From JBGFRR01 sp041695045 (GTDB taxonomy: Bacteria; Bacteroidota; Ignavibacteria; UBA10030): DNA of 64,000 nt. Every line of letters begins with the position of its first letter. The stretch's first letter is position 1. The notes below the pieces were generated by a model. The model had not been told where the DNA came from, did no database searches, and worked only from the letters and a program-made list of their open reading frames with translations. Of this stretch, positions 34,564-41,877 are shown in pieces. The stretch spans positions 1 through 64,000 of the forward strand of contig JBGFRR010000164.1 in NCBI GenBank assembly GCA_041695045.1, read 5' to 3'. The translations under genes were made by a program, and so were the position numbers.

Positions 34564-34589
34564 GGGACGGGACCCGGTAGCGCACCGCG
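34564..34589 (+). pseudogene. Degenerate 5' half of a tRNA-Pro gene, ending at the anticodon loop
   Basis: GGGACG, three bases GGA, then CCCGGTAGCGCACCGCG. The block CCCGGTAGCGCAC is identical to the intact tRNA-Pro at 34852-34864, and the following CCGCG fits the 5' anticodon strand of tRNA-Pro(CGG). About five bases of the D-arm are missing. It runs straight into the ATG of the GIY-YIG ORF at the point where the anticodon loop should start. Confidence 0.65.
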
Positions 34590-34860
34590 ATGTTTTACGG
34601 GTATATACTTCACAGCGAGAAGACAGGAGAGTATTACACAGGTCAAACGAACGACCGTGAAGAGCGCGTGAAGATACACAATCGTGGAGAGGAGCGGGCG
34701 ACGAGGGGGTGGCCGACCGTGGAAGCTCGTTTACCGGAAGGAGTTTGTAACCCGCAGTGAAGCAGTGTTGTGGGAACGTTCAGTGAAGGCGCGTAAGAAG
34801 CGGTCGTACATTGAGAAATTGATTCAAGAGTATTCTTCGGGACGTGGCGCAGCCCGGTAG
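34590..34860 (+). pseudogene. GIY-YIG nuclease (UvrC N-domain-like), frameshifted
   Basis: Frame one from ATG 34590 reads MFYGYILHSEKTGEYYTGQT, then NDREERVKIHNRGEERATRG, and stops at 34760. From the G5 run at 34705-34709 the +1 frame continues GGRPWKLVYRKEFVTRSEAV, then LWERSVKARKKRSYIEKLIQEY, and stops at 34860 inside the tRNA-Pro gene. Together this is a complete about 80-residue GIY-YIG domain with the GYI..YTG core, the Arg-containing helix and the SEA glutamate. One G fewer in the run would restore the frame. It is probably an inactivated (or slippage-controlled) stand-alone nuclease lying between a tRNA-Pro fragment and an intact tRNA-Pro. Confidence 0.85.
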
Positions 34861-34911
34861 CGCACTTGCTTGGGGTGCAAGGGGTCGCGGGTTCAAATCC
34901 CGCCGTCCCGA
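34838..34911 (+). tRNA. tRNA-Pro (anticodon GGG)
   Basis: The 74-base gene has acceptor arms CGGGACG (34838-34844) and CGTCCCG (34904-34910) with discriminator A, D-arm GGCGCAGCCCGGTAGCGC, anticodon stem-loop CTTGC TTGGGGT GCAAG giving GGG, and T-arm GCGGGTTCAAATCCCGC. CCA is not encoded. Its first 23 bases overlap the tail of the GIY-YIG reading frame. Confidence 0.95.
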
Positions 34912-34919
34912 CGAAATGT

Positions 34920-35309
34920 ATGCCAGACGCCAGAACAACAAAACACATCATTCTGGTTGGCGATAAAGTTCTCATCGCCCCCGACCGCGAGCAGGACCGA
35001 ACCGCGCACGGGCTTTACCTCCCTCCGGGCGTGAAGGAGAAAGAAAAGGTGCAAAGCGGCGTCGTCGTCCGTGTGGGGCCGGGGTATGCAGTTCCCAATC
35101 CGCAGTTCATCGACCAAGAGCCGTGGTCAACCACTCCTAAAGAGCCGGTAAAGTACATTCCGCTTCAAGCCGAAGAAGGCGACTACGCTCTGTTTCTTCG
35201 CGACTCTGCGATCGAGATCGAGTATGAAGAGCGCAAGTACCTCATCGTTGCGCACTCGTCCATTCTGATGGTGATCCGGCAAACGGGGTTTCCGGAATTA
35301 GGCGCGTAA
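34920..35309 (+). CDS. GroES-like co-chaperonin family protein
   Basis: From ATG 34920 the product has 129 residues. The fold is Cpn10-like: VGDKVLIAPDREQDRTAHGLYLPPGVKEK matches the start of GroES, followed by QSGVVVRVGPG, and the end DYALFLRDSAIEIEYEERKYLIVAHSSILMVI matches the C-terminal strands. A 25-30 residue insertion (NPQFIDQEPWSTTPKEPVKYIP) is unusual and the mobile loop differs, so it may be a divergent paralogue rather than the main GroES; no groEL follows. A longer frame through the tRNA-Pro is not credible. Confidence 0.8.
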   Translation: MPDARTTKHIILVGDKVLIAPDREQDRTAHGLYLPPGVKEKEKVQSGVVVRVGPGYAVPNPQFIDQEPWSTTPKEPVKYIPLQAEEGDYALFLRDSAIEIEYEERKYLIVAHSSILMVIRQTGFPELGA

Positions 35310-35579
35310 GTGACCGTTGTGAGGCAAGACCTTCGATTGTTTAGCCACGAGAATCTCCTGGCACAGATGCAAACGGCGGAGTACAACAATGGATACTATG
35401 TGCTGGAGTTCTACGCCGCCAACGGAAAGCCTTCCAAGGAACCGACAGATACTATCGAGAAGTTTTATCTCTATCCGTCCGGTGGAACACTTCGTGACGC
35501 GGCTTTTCAATTGATTTTTTATGATTCGCGCTACGACACCTACCGCGGCTTTAAGCCGCCCCATGTGCAAAACGTGTAA
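35310..35579 (+). CDS. Hypothetical protein (89 residues)
   Basis: GTG start overlapping the last base of the GroES-like gene's stop codon region, so probably translationally coupled. The sequence (QDLRLFSHENLLAQMQTAEYN, YYVLEFYAANGKPSKEP, GGTLRDAAFQLIFYDSRYDTYRGF) is soluble, without signal peptide or membrane segment. I do not recognise a family. Coupling to the GroES-like gene is the only clue to function. Confidence 0.6.
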   Translation: MTVVRQDLRLFSHENLLAQMQTAEYNNGYYVLEFYAANGKPSKEPTDTIEKFYLYPSGGTLRDAAFQLIFYDSRYDTYRGFKPPHVQNV

Positions 35580-35627
35580 GTTCGAGCTTCGAGCTCAAGA
35601 GCCTGTAACGACGAAAGGAGGCACCCG

Positions 35628-36062
35628 ATGTACGATTTACTGATTCAACAGATGCGAGACGAGGTAACCCGACTCGGCGCGCAAGAACTCCGAACACCCG
35701 AAGAGGTCGATGCTGTCATCCCCAACGCACAAGGCACAATGCTCGTCGTTGTAAACTCCGTGTGCGGGTGTGCGGCCGGTGCTGCTCGACCCGGACTGGC
35801 AAAGGCGCTGCAGCATAGCGTCAAGCCAAAGAAGATTGTCACGGTTTTTGCAGGTCAGGATAAGGAAGCGACTGCACGGGCGCGCGAATACTTTCTTGGC
35901 CATCCGCCGTCATCGCCATCGTTTGCACTGATGCGGGAAGGAACGGTAGTGGACATGATCCACCGCTACGAAATTGAGGGACGCACGCCGGATCAAATTG
36001 CCGCCCGGCTCGTCCAATCGTTCGAACAGCATTGCACTGTCGAATCACGCCACGCGGTCTAA
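35628..36062 (+). CDS. Bacilliredoxin, BrxA/BrxB (YphP/YqiW) family
   Basis: A 144-residue protein with GAAAGGAGG before the ATG. The fold and the NSVCGCAAGAARPGL active site (CGC motif, residues about 45-57) match the BrxA/BrxB family (formerly DUF1094), which removes bacillithiol from oxidised proteins; in lineages without bacillithiol the partner thiol is unknown. The remainder (VTVFAGQDKEATARAREYF, PPSSPSFALMREGTVVDMI) is typical. A strong hairpin terminator follows. Confidence 0.92.
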   Translation: MYDLLIQQMRDEVTRLGAQELRTPEEVDAVIPNAQGTMLVVVNSVCGCAAGAARPGLAKALQHSVKPKKIVTVFAGQDKEATARAREYFLGHPPSSPSFALMREGTVVDMIHRYEIEGRTPDQIAARLVQSFEQHCTVESRHAV

Positions 36063-36086
36063 GAAGTTGCTGTTACAGCATAAGGA

Positions 36087-36118
36087 GAAGAGGGCTACTC
36101 CGGTAGCCCTCTTCGTTT
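36087..36118 (+). terminator. Hairpin terminator after the bacilliredoxin gene
   Basis: GAAGAGGGCTAC (36087-36098), loop TCCG, GTAGCCCTCTTC (36103-36114), then GTTT. A perfect 12-bp stem with a weak T-tract. Confidence 0.8.
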
Positions 36119-36125
36119 CCAAGGC

Positions 36126-36191
36126 ATGATTCTCGGTATTCATCATATTACCCTCGTGTGCGCCAATGCACAGCGAACGGTTGATTTCTAC
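36126..36191 (+). pseudogene. N-terminal remnant of a VOC-family ring-cleaving dioxygenase/glyoxalase
   Basis: The first 22 codons read ILGIHHITLVCANAQRTVDFY after the Met, the standard first strand and helix of VOC dioxygenases (metal-binding His in GIHHITL). The similarity then stops abruptly and the frame leads into an esterase. The rest of the dioxygenase gene appears deleted. Confidence 0.7.
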
Positions 36192-36917
36192 CCCGCGTGC
36201 TTGGCAATCCGAGATCGAATCATCCCTTGTGCCGTTCTCCATCGCATGAATCTATCGATCACAACCTCGTTACACCATGTCCTCATCCCGCCGCGCAGTG
36301 GGGGTTCGGGTCCTCACCCGACGCTGCTGATGCTGCACGGCCGCGGCGCTGATGAGAACGACCTGCTGGGGCTCGCTGACTATCTTGACCCGCGTCTTCT
36401 TACCATCAGCGCGCAAGCGCCGTTTCGCTTCCCCTACGGAGGCTATACGTGGTACGAAATCCTCGAAGTCGGCACACCGGAGCCGCGCCAGTTTACCGAG
36501 AGCTACGACCGTCTCACACAGTTCCTTTCCGACATCAAGCGTTCATATCCCATCGGCGAGAAACGCCTCTTCCTGTTGGGCTTCAGCATGGGCACCGTCA
36601 TGTCGTACGCTCTGGCGCTCACAAGACCGGATGAAATTGCGGGTGTAGTCGCGCACAGCGGGTATATCCCGGAAGGCACACACCTGACATTCGCCTGGGA
36701 CAAGATCGGTAACACGGGATTCTTCGTTGCACACGGCACGATGGATCCGGTCATTCCGGTCGCATTTGCCCGCCGCGCACGGGAAGTGCTGACAGAAGCG
36801 AAAGTAGACCTCACCTACCGCGAGTACCCCATCGCGCATTATGTGAGCGAACAAAGTCTCGCCGACCTTGCGGCATGGCTTGAGCATCGTCTTGCTGTTA
36901 ACGGTTTGAAAAAGTAG
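36126..36917 (+). CDS. Alpha/beta-hydrolase, phospholipase/carboxylesterase type (MhqD-like), with dioxygenase remnant at N-terminus
   Basis: The esterase domain begins about M41 (ATG 36246) and shows HGRGADEND (71-79), GFSMG with nucleophile S154, D207 in GTMDPVIP and H238 in IAHYVSE: a complete triad of the LYPLA/MhqD family. In Bacillus, MhqD-type hydrolases are paired with MhqO/MhqE ring-cleaving dioxygenases in quinone resistance operons. Here the first 22 residues are the start of such a dioxygenase, in frame. ATG 36126 has AAGG close by, while ATG 36246 has no visible ribosome-binding site, so the fusion may really be translated. Which start is used cannot be decided from sequence. Confidence 0.85.
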   Translation: MILGIHHITLVCANAQRTVDFYPACLAIRDRIIPCAVLHRMNLSITTSLHHVLIPPRSGGSGPHPTLLMLHGRGADENDLLGLADYLDPRLLTISAQAPFRFPYGGYTWYEILEVGTPEPRQFTESYDRLTQFLSDIKRSYPIGEKRLFLLGFSMGTVMSYALALTRPDEIAGVVAHSGYIPEGTHLTFAWDKIGNTGFFVAHGTMDPVIPVAFARRAREVLTEAKVDLTYREYPIAHYVSEQSLADLAAWLEHRLAVNGLKK

Positions 36918-36957
36918 ATTACGTTCACTCATCACACACGTCAAGAGAGCGGTTCAG

Positions 36958-38148
36958 ATGTCCATCACTCGTCGATCATTCTTCAAAGCCGGCTTAGCGC
37001 TTCCTGTTGCTATCACATCAGCACACGGAGCGAAGAGCGCGCGAGGGGAGTACTCTTCGTTCGACCCCTGGGTTGAGGTCAACCGCGGGCATCTCGTTCA
37101 CAACGCGCGGGAAATTGCACGACGAGTTGACGGCCGGCCGATCATTGCTGTCATCAAGAACAACGGTTACGGCCTCGGTTTGGTTGAGGTGGCGGAGTCG
37201 CTCGAGTCGCTTCAGCATGTCTGGGGATTCGCCGTCGTCAAGCTTCAGGAGGCGGTCCGCTTGCGTGAGGCAGGAATCGAAAAGCCCATCTTGCTCATGG
37301 GTCCTTTTACGGCGGAAGAGCTTCAGGAATGCATCCAGCGCGCTCTTACGCCGATGCTGTACACCGACCGAGGAGCGGAATTGGAGCGACTGGCGCAACA
37401 ACATCGACGCCCGATCTCGATCCACGTGTGTATCGATACGGGAATTGGAAGAGTGGGAGTTCCGTTTCGCGATGCAGAACGGTTTGTGAAGGAACTCGTG
37501 CAACGCAAAGGCGTTCACATCGAAGGGATGATGATGACGTTTACGGAAGACCCTGAGTTGGATCTCGAGCAAATTAAGCGGTTCGAATCTGTGTGCACTA
37601 ATCTTCAGCGTGCCGGTGTTGATGTGGGGAAGAAGCATGCGGTGTCGAGCTTTGGATTGTTCGAACATCCCGCCGCGTTCTTCGACATGGTTCGACCGGG
37701 GATGGCGCTGTTTGGTGTCTATCCTGAGAAGAAGTTCCGAACAACCGGCATCATGGACTTGCATCCCGCTGTAGCGTTGAGATGCCGCGTCATATACGTG
37801 AAGCAACTCCAACCCGGCGACACGGCGGGATACAACCGCGCGTACACGGCCAAGCATGACGTGTGGATGGCAACGCTTCCGGTGGGTCACGCGGACGGAC
37901 TCCCGCGTGTTGTGGCCAAAGGAGCGAAGGTTCGACTCGGCAATTCGTTGTATCCCATTGTTGCCATCTCGGCGAGCCATTGCATTGTTGAATTAGGGGC
38001 AAACGCATCGGTTCGGATCGGCGATGTGGCCACCGTGTTCGATTGGGAGAGTGGTTCCCGCCCTGAGGATGTGTCCGAATCATGTGGCGCGTCCGTGTAC
38101 GATCTCACCATGCACCTGAACCCATTGTTGCCCCGTCGCATTGTGTAG
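36958..38148 (+). CDS. Alanine racemase family protein with Tat signal (exported)
   Basis: The 396-residue protein begins MSITRRSFFKAGLALPVAIT, a twin-arginine signal, followed by a fold-type III PLP racemase: VEVNRGHLVHNAREI, PLP lysine K67 in AVIKNNGYGLG, CIDTGIGRVG, MVRPGMALFGVYP and the catalytic tyrosine region GYNRAY (Y292). The usual GYADG reads GHADG. Cofactor-bound folding in the cytoplasm followed by Tat export makes sense for a PLP enzyme. It is probably a periplasmic amino-acid racemase, perhaps of broad specificity like the exported racemases of Vibrio and Pseudomonas, rather than the cytoplasmic Alr. Substrate unproven. Confidence 0.87.
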   Translation: MSITRRSFFKAGLALPVAITSAHGAKSARGEYSSFDPWVEVNRGHLVHNAREIARRVDGRPIIAVIKNNGYGLGLVEVAESLESLQHVWGFAVVKLQEAVRLREAGIEKPILLMGPFTAEELQECIQRALTPMLYTDRGAELERLAQQHRRPISIHVCIDTGIGRVGVPFRDAERFVKELVQRKGVHIEGMMMTFTEDPELDLEQIKRFESVCTNLQRAGVDVGKKHAVSSFGLFEHPAAFFDMVRPGMALFGVYPEKKFRTTGIMDLHPAVALRCRVIYVKQLQPGDTAGYNRAYTAKHDVWMATLPVGHADGLPRVVAKGAKVRLGNSLYPIVAISASHCIVELGANASVRIGDVATVFDWESGSRPEDVSESCGASVYDLTMHLNPLLPRRIV

Positions 38149-38160
38149 CATGGAATCCGC

Positions 38161-39069
38161 ATGAAGCGACCCCGAAAGAAAACACGCACCTCGGCGTTCG
38201 GCACGAGCGGCCGCATCAGCCACGATTCGTCCGCATTCTACAACAGCAGGCTCTACGAAGGCATCTCCTCACGCTCCGGTATCTCGGTATCCGAGACATT
38301 GCTCCCGACCGACCGGCTCGACCGCATTTACCAGAAGAGCAGCGAGGCAATGGACGAACTACCGGACGCGAGCGTTCATCTCATGATTACCTCGCCGCCC
38401 TATAACGTCTCGAAAGAGTACGACGAGAATCTCACGCTTCAGGAATACCGCGTGCTCATCAAGTCCGTACTGCGCGAGACTTACCGTGTTCTTGTCGGTG
38501 GCGGCCGCGCGTGCATCAACGTCGCCAACGTCGGGCGCAAGCCGTACATCCCGCTGCATCTTTTTATCACGCAGGATATGTTGGAGCTTGGCTTTGCGAT
38601 GCGGGGCGAGATTATCTGGAATAAAGGGAGCAGCGCCGGGCCATCGACGGCCTGGGGAAGCTGGAAGTCGGCATCAAACCCGACCTTGCGTGACGTGCAT
38701 GAATACATCCTCGTGTTTTCCAAGAGCGACTTCTCGCGCAACGGCTCGAGGCGTAGGAGCACAATCGGGCGGGATGAATTCTTAGAGCTCACGAAGAGCA
38801 TTTGGACATTTCCTGCGGAATCGGCACGCCGCGTTGGACATCCTGCACCGTTTCCCGTTGAACTGCCCCGGCGGCTCATTCAGCTCTACAGTTTTGAAGG
38901 GGACGTTGTGCTCGACCCGTTCGCCGGAAGCGGCTCGACGTGCATTGCTGCATTGCAGTCGGGACGCCGCTTCGTCGGCTACGAGAAGAACACCTCCTAC
39001 GCGCGCCTTGCCAGGCACCGCATCGCCCAAGAGCGTACGCAAATTGACCCCGATTTATCGGGGGAATAA
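38161..39069 (+). CDS. Orphan DNA methyltransferase (beta-class, N4-cytosine or N6-adenine)
   Basis: A 302-residue enzyme with motif IV TSPPYN (77-82) before motif I DPFAGSGST (252-260), the beta-class order. TSPPY is common in N4-cytosine enzymes and in some N6-adenine ones. LPRRLIQLYSFEGDVVLDPF and GYEKNTSYARLARHRI are typical C-terminal blocks. The first 55 residues are basic and not conserved. No restriction endonuclease gene is adjacent, so it is an orphan or regulatory methyltransferase. The gene ends in a CCCCGAT/ATCGGGG palindrome that encodes the last residues. Confidence 0.88.
   Translation: MKRPRKKTRTSAFGTSGRISHDSSAFYNSRLYEGISSRSGISVSETLLPTDRLDRIYQKSSEAMDELPDASVHLMITSPPYNVSKEYDENLTLQEYRVLIKSVLRETYRVLVGGGRACINVANVGRKPYIPLHLFITQDMLELGFAMRGEIIWNKGSSAGPSTAWGSWKSASNPTLRDVHEYILVFSKSDFSRNGSRRRSTIGRDEFLELTKSIWTFPAESARRVGHPAPFPVELPRRLIQLYSFEGDVVLDPFAGSGSTCIAALQSGRRFVGYEKNTSYARLARHRIAQERTQIDPDLSGE
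39048..39063. repeat. Short GC palindrome at the methyltransferase 3' end
   Basis: CCCCGAT TT ATCGGGG, a 7-bp perfect stem that ends six bases before the last base of the stop codon and codes for part of the final residues (DPDLSGE). Confidence 0.65.
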
Positions 39070-39126
39070 TTCCCGTATATTGCGCCCCGTCTCTTCTCGT
39101 TCAGTTTCAACAACCGAGTATCTCGC

Positions 39127-40311
39127 ATGACACGATATCGTTCGCTTCCTCATTTCTTCTTCATTCTCCTCACAGTCATCCTCTCTGCGTGTTCATCCGT
39201 CAACCATCTCACGCGAGAAGATGAAGCCATCACGTCGTCCCTCCAGTCGGTGAAGGAACGCCACGCCCCCGACCGCCGCATTCGTGTCTTCGATATTACG
39301 TGGGAGCGACGGGGAAGTCAGCTCGTCGTCAAAGGTGAAGTTGATAATGCAGCGGCGCGTGAGGACGCGGTGTCGGCGATTCGCGCCACGATGGGACGGG
39401 ACGTGATCGACAGCGTGCGCGTCTTACCGGATGAAACATTAGGCCAACGACGATTCGGCATTGTGACGGTGAGCGTTGCCAACATGCGTTCTCGACCGGC
39501 ACAGCCGGCCGAGCTCGCCACGCAAGTGCTCATGGGGATGGTGGTCAAGCTGCTGAAATATGAAGGAGGGTGGTATTACGTTCAATCGCATGACCAATAT
39601 CTCTCCTGGTTAGAGCCGGACGCGATGGTTGTTACCGACCGCGCCGGTGTAGAAGCGTGGGAACAGACACAGAAGGTAATTGTAACGGAGCCATACGGTC
39701 TCGTACGACAGAAGCCCGACCGCAACGCATTCCCTGTGTCCGACCTTGTTGCAGGCGCGTTGCTCAAAAAGAAAGGGACGGACGGCGGGTGGGTAAAGGT
39801 AGCCTTGCCGGATAGCACGGAAGGATTTGTTGAGCAAGCGATTGTGGAGGACGAATCAACTTGGCGGGCGACACGCGTCGCGAGCCCTGAGACCATCGAG
39901 CGCACCGCAATGCGGTTCTTGGGTGTGCCGTACCTCTGGGGCGGCACGTCCGTGAAGGGAATGGATTGTTCCGGCTTCACGAAGACCGTCTTCCGTCTGA
40001 ACGGGATGGAGTTGAACCGCGACGCCAACCAGCAGGCGCTCATGGGAGAAGAGGTTGTCATTGATGAACAGTTCAACAATTTGAGAACAGGCGACCTGCT
40101 TTTCTTCGGCCGCAAAGCCACGGCAGACCGGCCGGAACGCATCACGCACGTCGCCATCTATGTGGGTAACAAAGAGTACATCCATGCGCCCGGTGGGGCC
40201 CGCGTGCGCATCAATAGCTTTGACCCCGCGGCGCCGAACTTCAGCCAGTCGCTGCTCACATCGTTCGTTCGCGCGCGGCGGGTGCTCATCGACCAACGCA
40301 AGCCCAGTTAA
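39127..40311 (+). CDS. NlpC/P60 murein endopeptidase lipoprotein with SH3 domains
   Basis: The 394-residue product has a lipoprotein signal with lipobox LSAC (C22). Two bacterial SH3-like domains (about 110-245; VSVANMRSRPAQPAEL and YGLVRQKPDRNAFPVSD) precede the NlpC/P60 domain, whose triad is C281 in GMDCSGFT, H341 in ITHVAIYVG and H353 in YIHAPGG. Such enzymes cut the D-Glu/DAP bond in wall peptides in the periplasm. It sits between a Tat-exported racemase and a DUF819 membrane protein, which suggests a wall-peptide recycling function. Confidence 0.92.
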   Translation: MTRYRSLPHFFFILLTVILSACSSVNHLTREDEAITSSLQSVKERHAPDRRIRVFDITWERRGSQLVVKGEVDNAAAREDAVSAIRATMGRDVIDSVRVLPDETLGQRRFGIVTVSVANMRSRPAQPAELATQVLMGMVVKLLKYEGGWYYVQSHDQYLSWLEPDAMVVTDRAGVEAWEQTQKVIVTEPYGLVRQKPDRNAFPVSDLVAGALLKKKGTDGGWVKVALPDSTEGFVEQAIVEDESTWRATRVASPETIERTAMRFLGVPYLWGGTSVKGMDCSGFTKTVFRLNGMELNRDANQQALMGEEVVIDEQFNNLRTGDLLFFGRKATADRPERITHVAIYVGNKEYIHAPGGARVRINSFDPAAPNFSQSLLTSFVRARRVLIDQRKPS

Positions 40312-40329
40312 CAATCGGAAGGAAGACTC

Positions 40330-41505
40330 TTGCCCCTCATCGAAGACGGCAGCGCTGTCCTCGTCTACCTCATCGTTCTCATCGGTTTCATTTTCTGGCT
40401 CAGCGATAAAGCGCTGCTTGCTCCGTTCTTCAAGTACATGCCCCCCGCTATCTGGGTCTACTTTCTTCCAATGCTCTCATCCAACCTCGGCCTCATCCCG
40501 CAATCGCATGACCTCTACGTCTGGGTCCGCACCTATCTTCTCCCCAGTGCGCTTGTACTGATGCTCCTCTCGGCAAATGTTCCGGCACTGGCAAAGTTAG
40601 GCGGGAAGGCCATCACAACGATGCTGGGGGGAACGGCAGGCGTGGCCATCGGCGCGGTTACAAGCTATACCATCTTGCATCCAATGTTGCCGGAGGATGC
40701 GTGGCGGGGAATCGCAACGTTAACGGCCAGCTGGGTCGGCGGGGGCGCGAACATGGTTGCCGTTGCTTCCAGCGTCGGCACACCCGAGGCAATGCTCGGC
40801 CCGATCATCGTTGTCGATACCGTCGTCGGTTATGGATGGATGGGTGTGGTGATTGCGCTCTCGGTGTTCCAGAATCGGCTCGATCAAGTGAACAGAGTCG
40901 ATCGTTCAATCGTTGATATGCTGAATGCCCGCATGGGAGAGTTAGATGAAGTACATCGCAGGCCGATTTCCTTCCGAGACCTCACGATCATGATGGCGCT
41001 CGGGTTTGGCGTCGGGTATACGATGATAGCGCTGGGGAAATTGTTGCCCGAGCTTGACCCGGTGATCAACGCGTTCGGGTGGGGAATACTCCTTGCAACG
41101 GCGGCGGGGATTGTGCTCTCGTTCACCGGCCTCTCGAAGCTCGAATACGCCGGCGCCTCCACCGTCGGGAGCTTTCTCTTCTATCTGTTACTTGCCTCTA
41201 TCGGTGCGCGTGCAGACTTGAAAGGCATTCTCGACGCGCCCTTCTTTGTGCTCGCAGGCATGATGATTATTGTCATTCATGCAGCGCTGCTCTTCGCCGT
41301 CGGTCGTATGTTGCGTTCGCCCATGTTCCTGATGGCGACGGCGAGTCAGGCGAACATCGGCGGTCCGGTAACCGCCCCGATCGTAGCAACGGTCTACCAA
41401 AGCTCCCTCGCGCCGGTAGGATTGCTGATGGCGGTGATCGGCAGCATGCTCGGCACCGTTGTGGGCTTAGCGGTAGCGCAGGTGTGTTATTGGATTGGCG
41501 GGTGA
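40330..41505 (+). CDS. DUF819 family integral membrane protein
   Basis: The TTG start at 40330 has GGAAGGAAG upstream. The 391-residue product has about 11-12 membrane segments and DUF819 (YjcL-like) signatures: YFLPMLSSNLGLIP, SWVGGGANMVAVA, VVDTVVGYGWMG and the end TASQANIGGPVTAPIVA. Function is not established; the fold resembles Na+/solute carriers. In several Bacteroidota-related genomes DUF819 genes accompany murein-peptide enzymes; here NlpC/P60 is directly upstream with 18 bases between. Transport of wall-derived peptides or amino acids is only a guess. Confidence 0.85.
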   Translation: MPLIEDGSAVLVYLIVLIGFIFWLSDKALLAPFFKYMPPAIWVYFLPMLSSNLGLIPQSHDLYVWVRTYLLPSALVLMLLSANVPALAKLGGKAITTMLGGTAGVAIGAVTSYTILHPMLPEDAWRGIATLTASWVGGGANMVAVASSVGTPEAMLGPIIVVDTVVGYGWMGVVIALSVFQNRLDQVNRVDRSIVDMLNARMGELDEVHRRPISFRDLTIMMALGFGVGYTMIALGKLLPELDPVINAFGWGILLATAAGIVLSFTGLSKLEYAGASTVGSFLFYLLLASIGARADLKGILDAPFFVLAGMMIIVIHAALLFAVGRMLRSPMFLMATASQANIGGPVTAPIVATVYQSSLAPVGLLMAVIGSMLGTVVGLAVAQVCYWIGG

Positions 41506-41539
41506 GGAGGGGCACCTCACCGACGAGGTCACACGAGTT

Positions 41540-41685
41540 TACCTATCTTTATAATGTCGCTCCTAACGGAGCTTTTACAGTTGTTGTAGATTTGTGTTAC
41601 CAAAATCTTGTCCCTACGGGACTTCGCAGGCGCTTCGTGAAGAGTGTACAAGCTCCGTAGGAGCGGACTTTTGGTAGACCCATTG
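41540..41685. repeat. REP-like array of three short hairpins
   Basis: GCTCCTAACGGAGC, GTCCCTACGGGAC and GCTCCGTAGGAGC follow each other over about 130 bases; ACCAAAAT before the second and ACTTTTGGT after the third are inverted. Similar GCTCCTACGGAGC-type hairpins are common interspersed repeats in this group. Confidence 0.6.
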
Positions 41686-41702
41686 GATAAAAAAATACAT
41701 AG

Positions 41703-41877
41703 TGTCGCGTCCCGAAAGTACGTTGAATAAATCCATGGAAAAGATTCAACCGCGAATCCTCGCGAATTGAGTTCTTTTTGAAACCCATTAGCGCCAATTC
41801 GCGCCTGCCTGCCGGCAGGCAGGGCAGGCAGGTGGATTAGCGGTTACACTTTTTCAACGTATTTCTGGGACGCGACA
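41703..41877. mobile_element. 175-bp MITE with 25-bp terminal inverted repeats and 4-bp target duplication
   Basis: The left end starts TGTCGCGTCCCGAAAGTACG and continues TTGAA (41703-41727). The right end (41853-41877) is its inverted copy with three differences. Both ends are flanked by ATAG (41699-41702 and 41878-41881), a 4-bp target-site duplication. The inside is non-coding and holds the 20-bp perfect palindrome CCTGCCTGCCGGCAGGCAGG (41804-41823) and CGCGAATT repeats. It should be mobilised by a transposase encoded elsewhere in the genome. Confidence 0.88.

Noticed and set aside
34590..34911. Group I intron or self-splicing element in tRNA-Pro
   Set aside because: The downstream tRNA-Pro is intact and contiguous, the upstream copy is degenerate, and no intron core (P3-P8, P7) could be seen; a splicing role is not supported.
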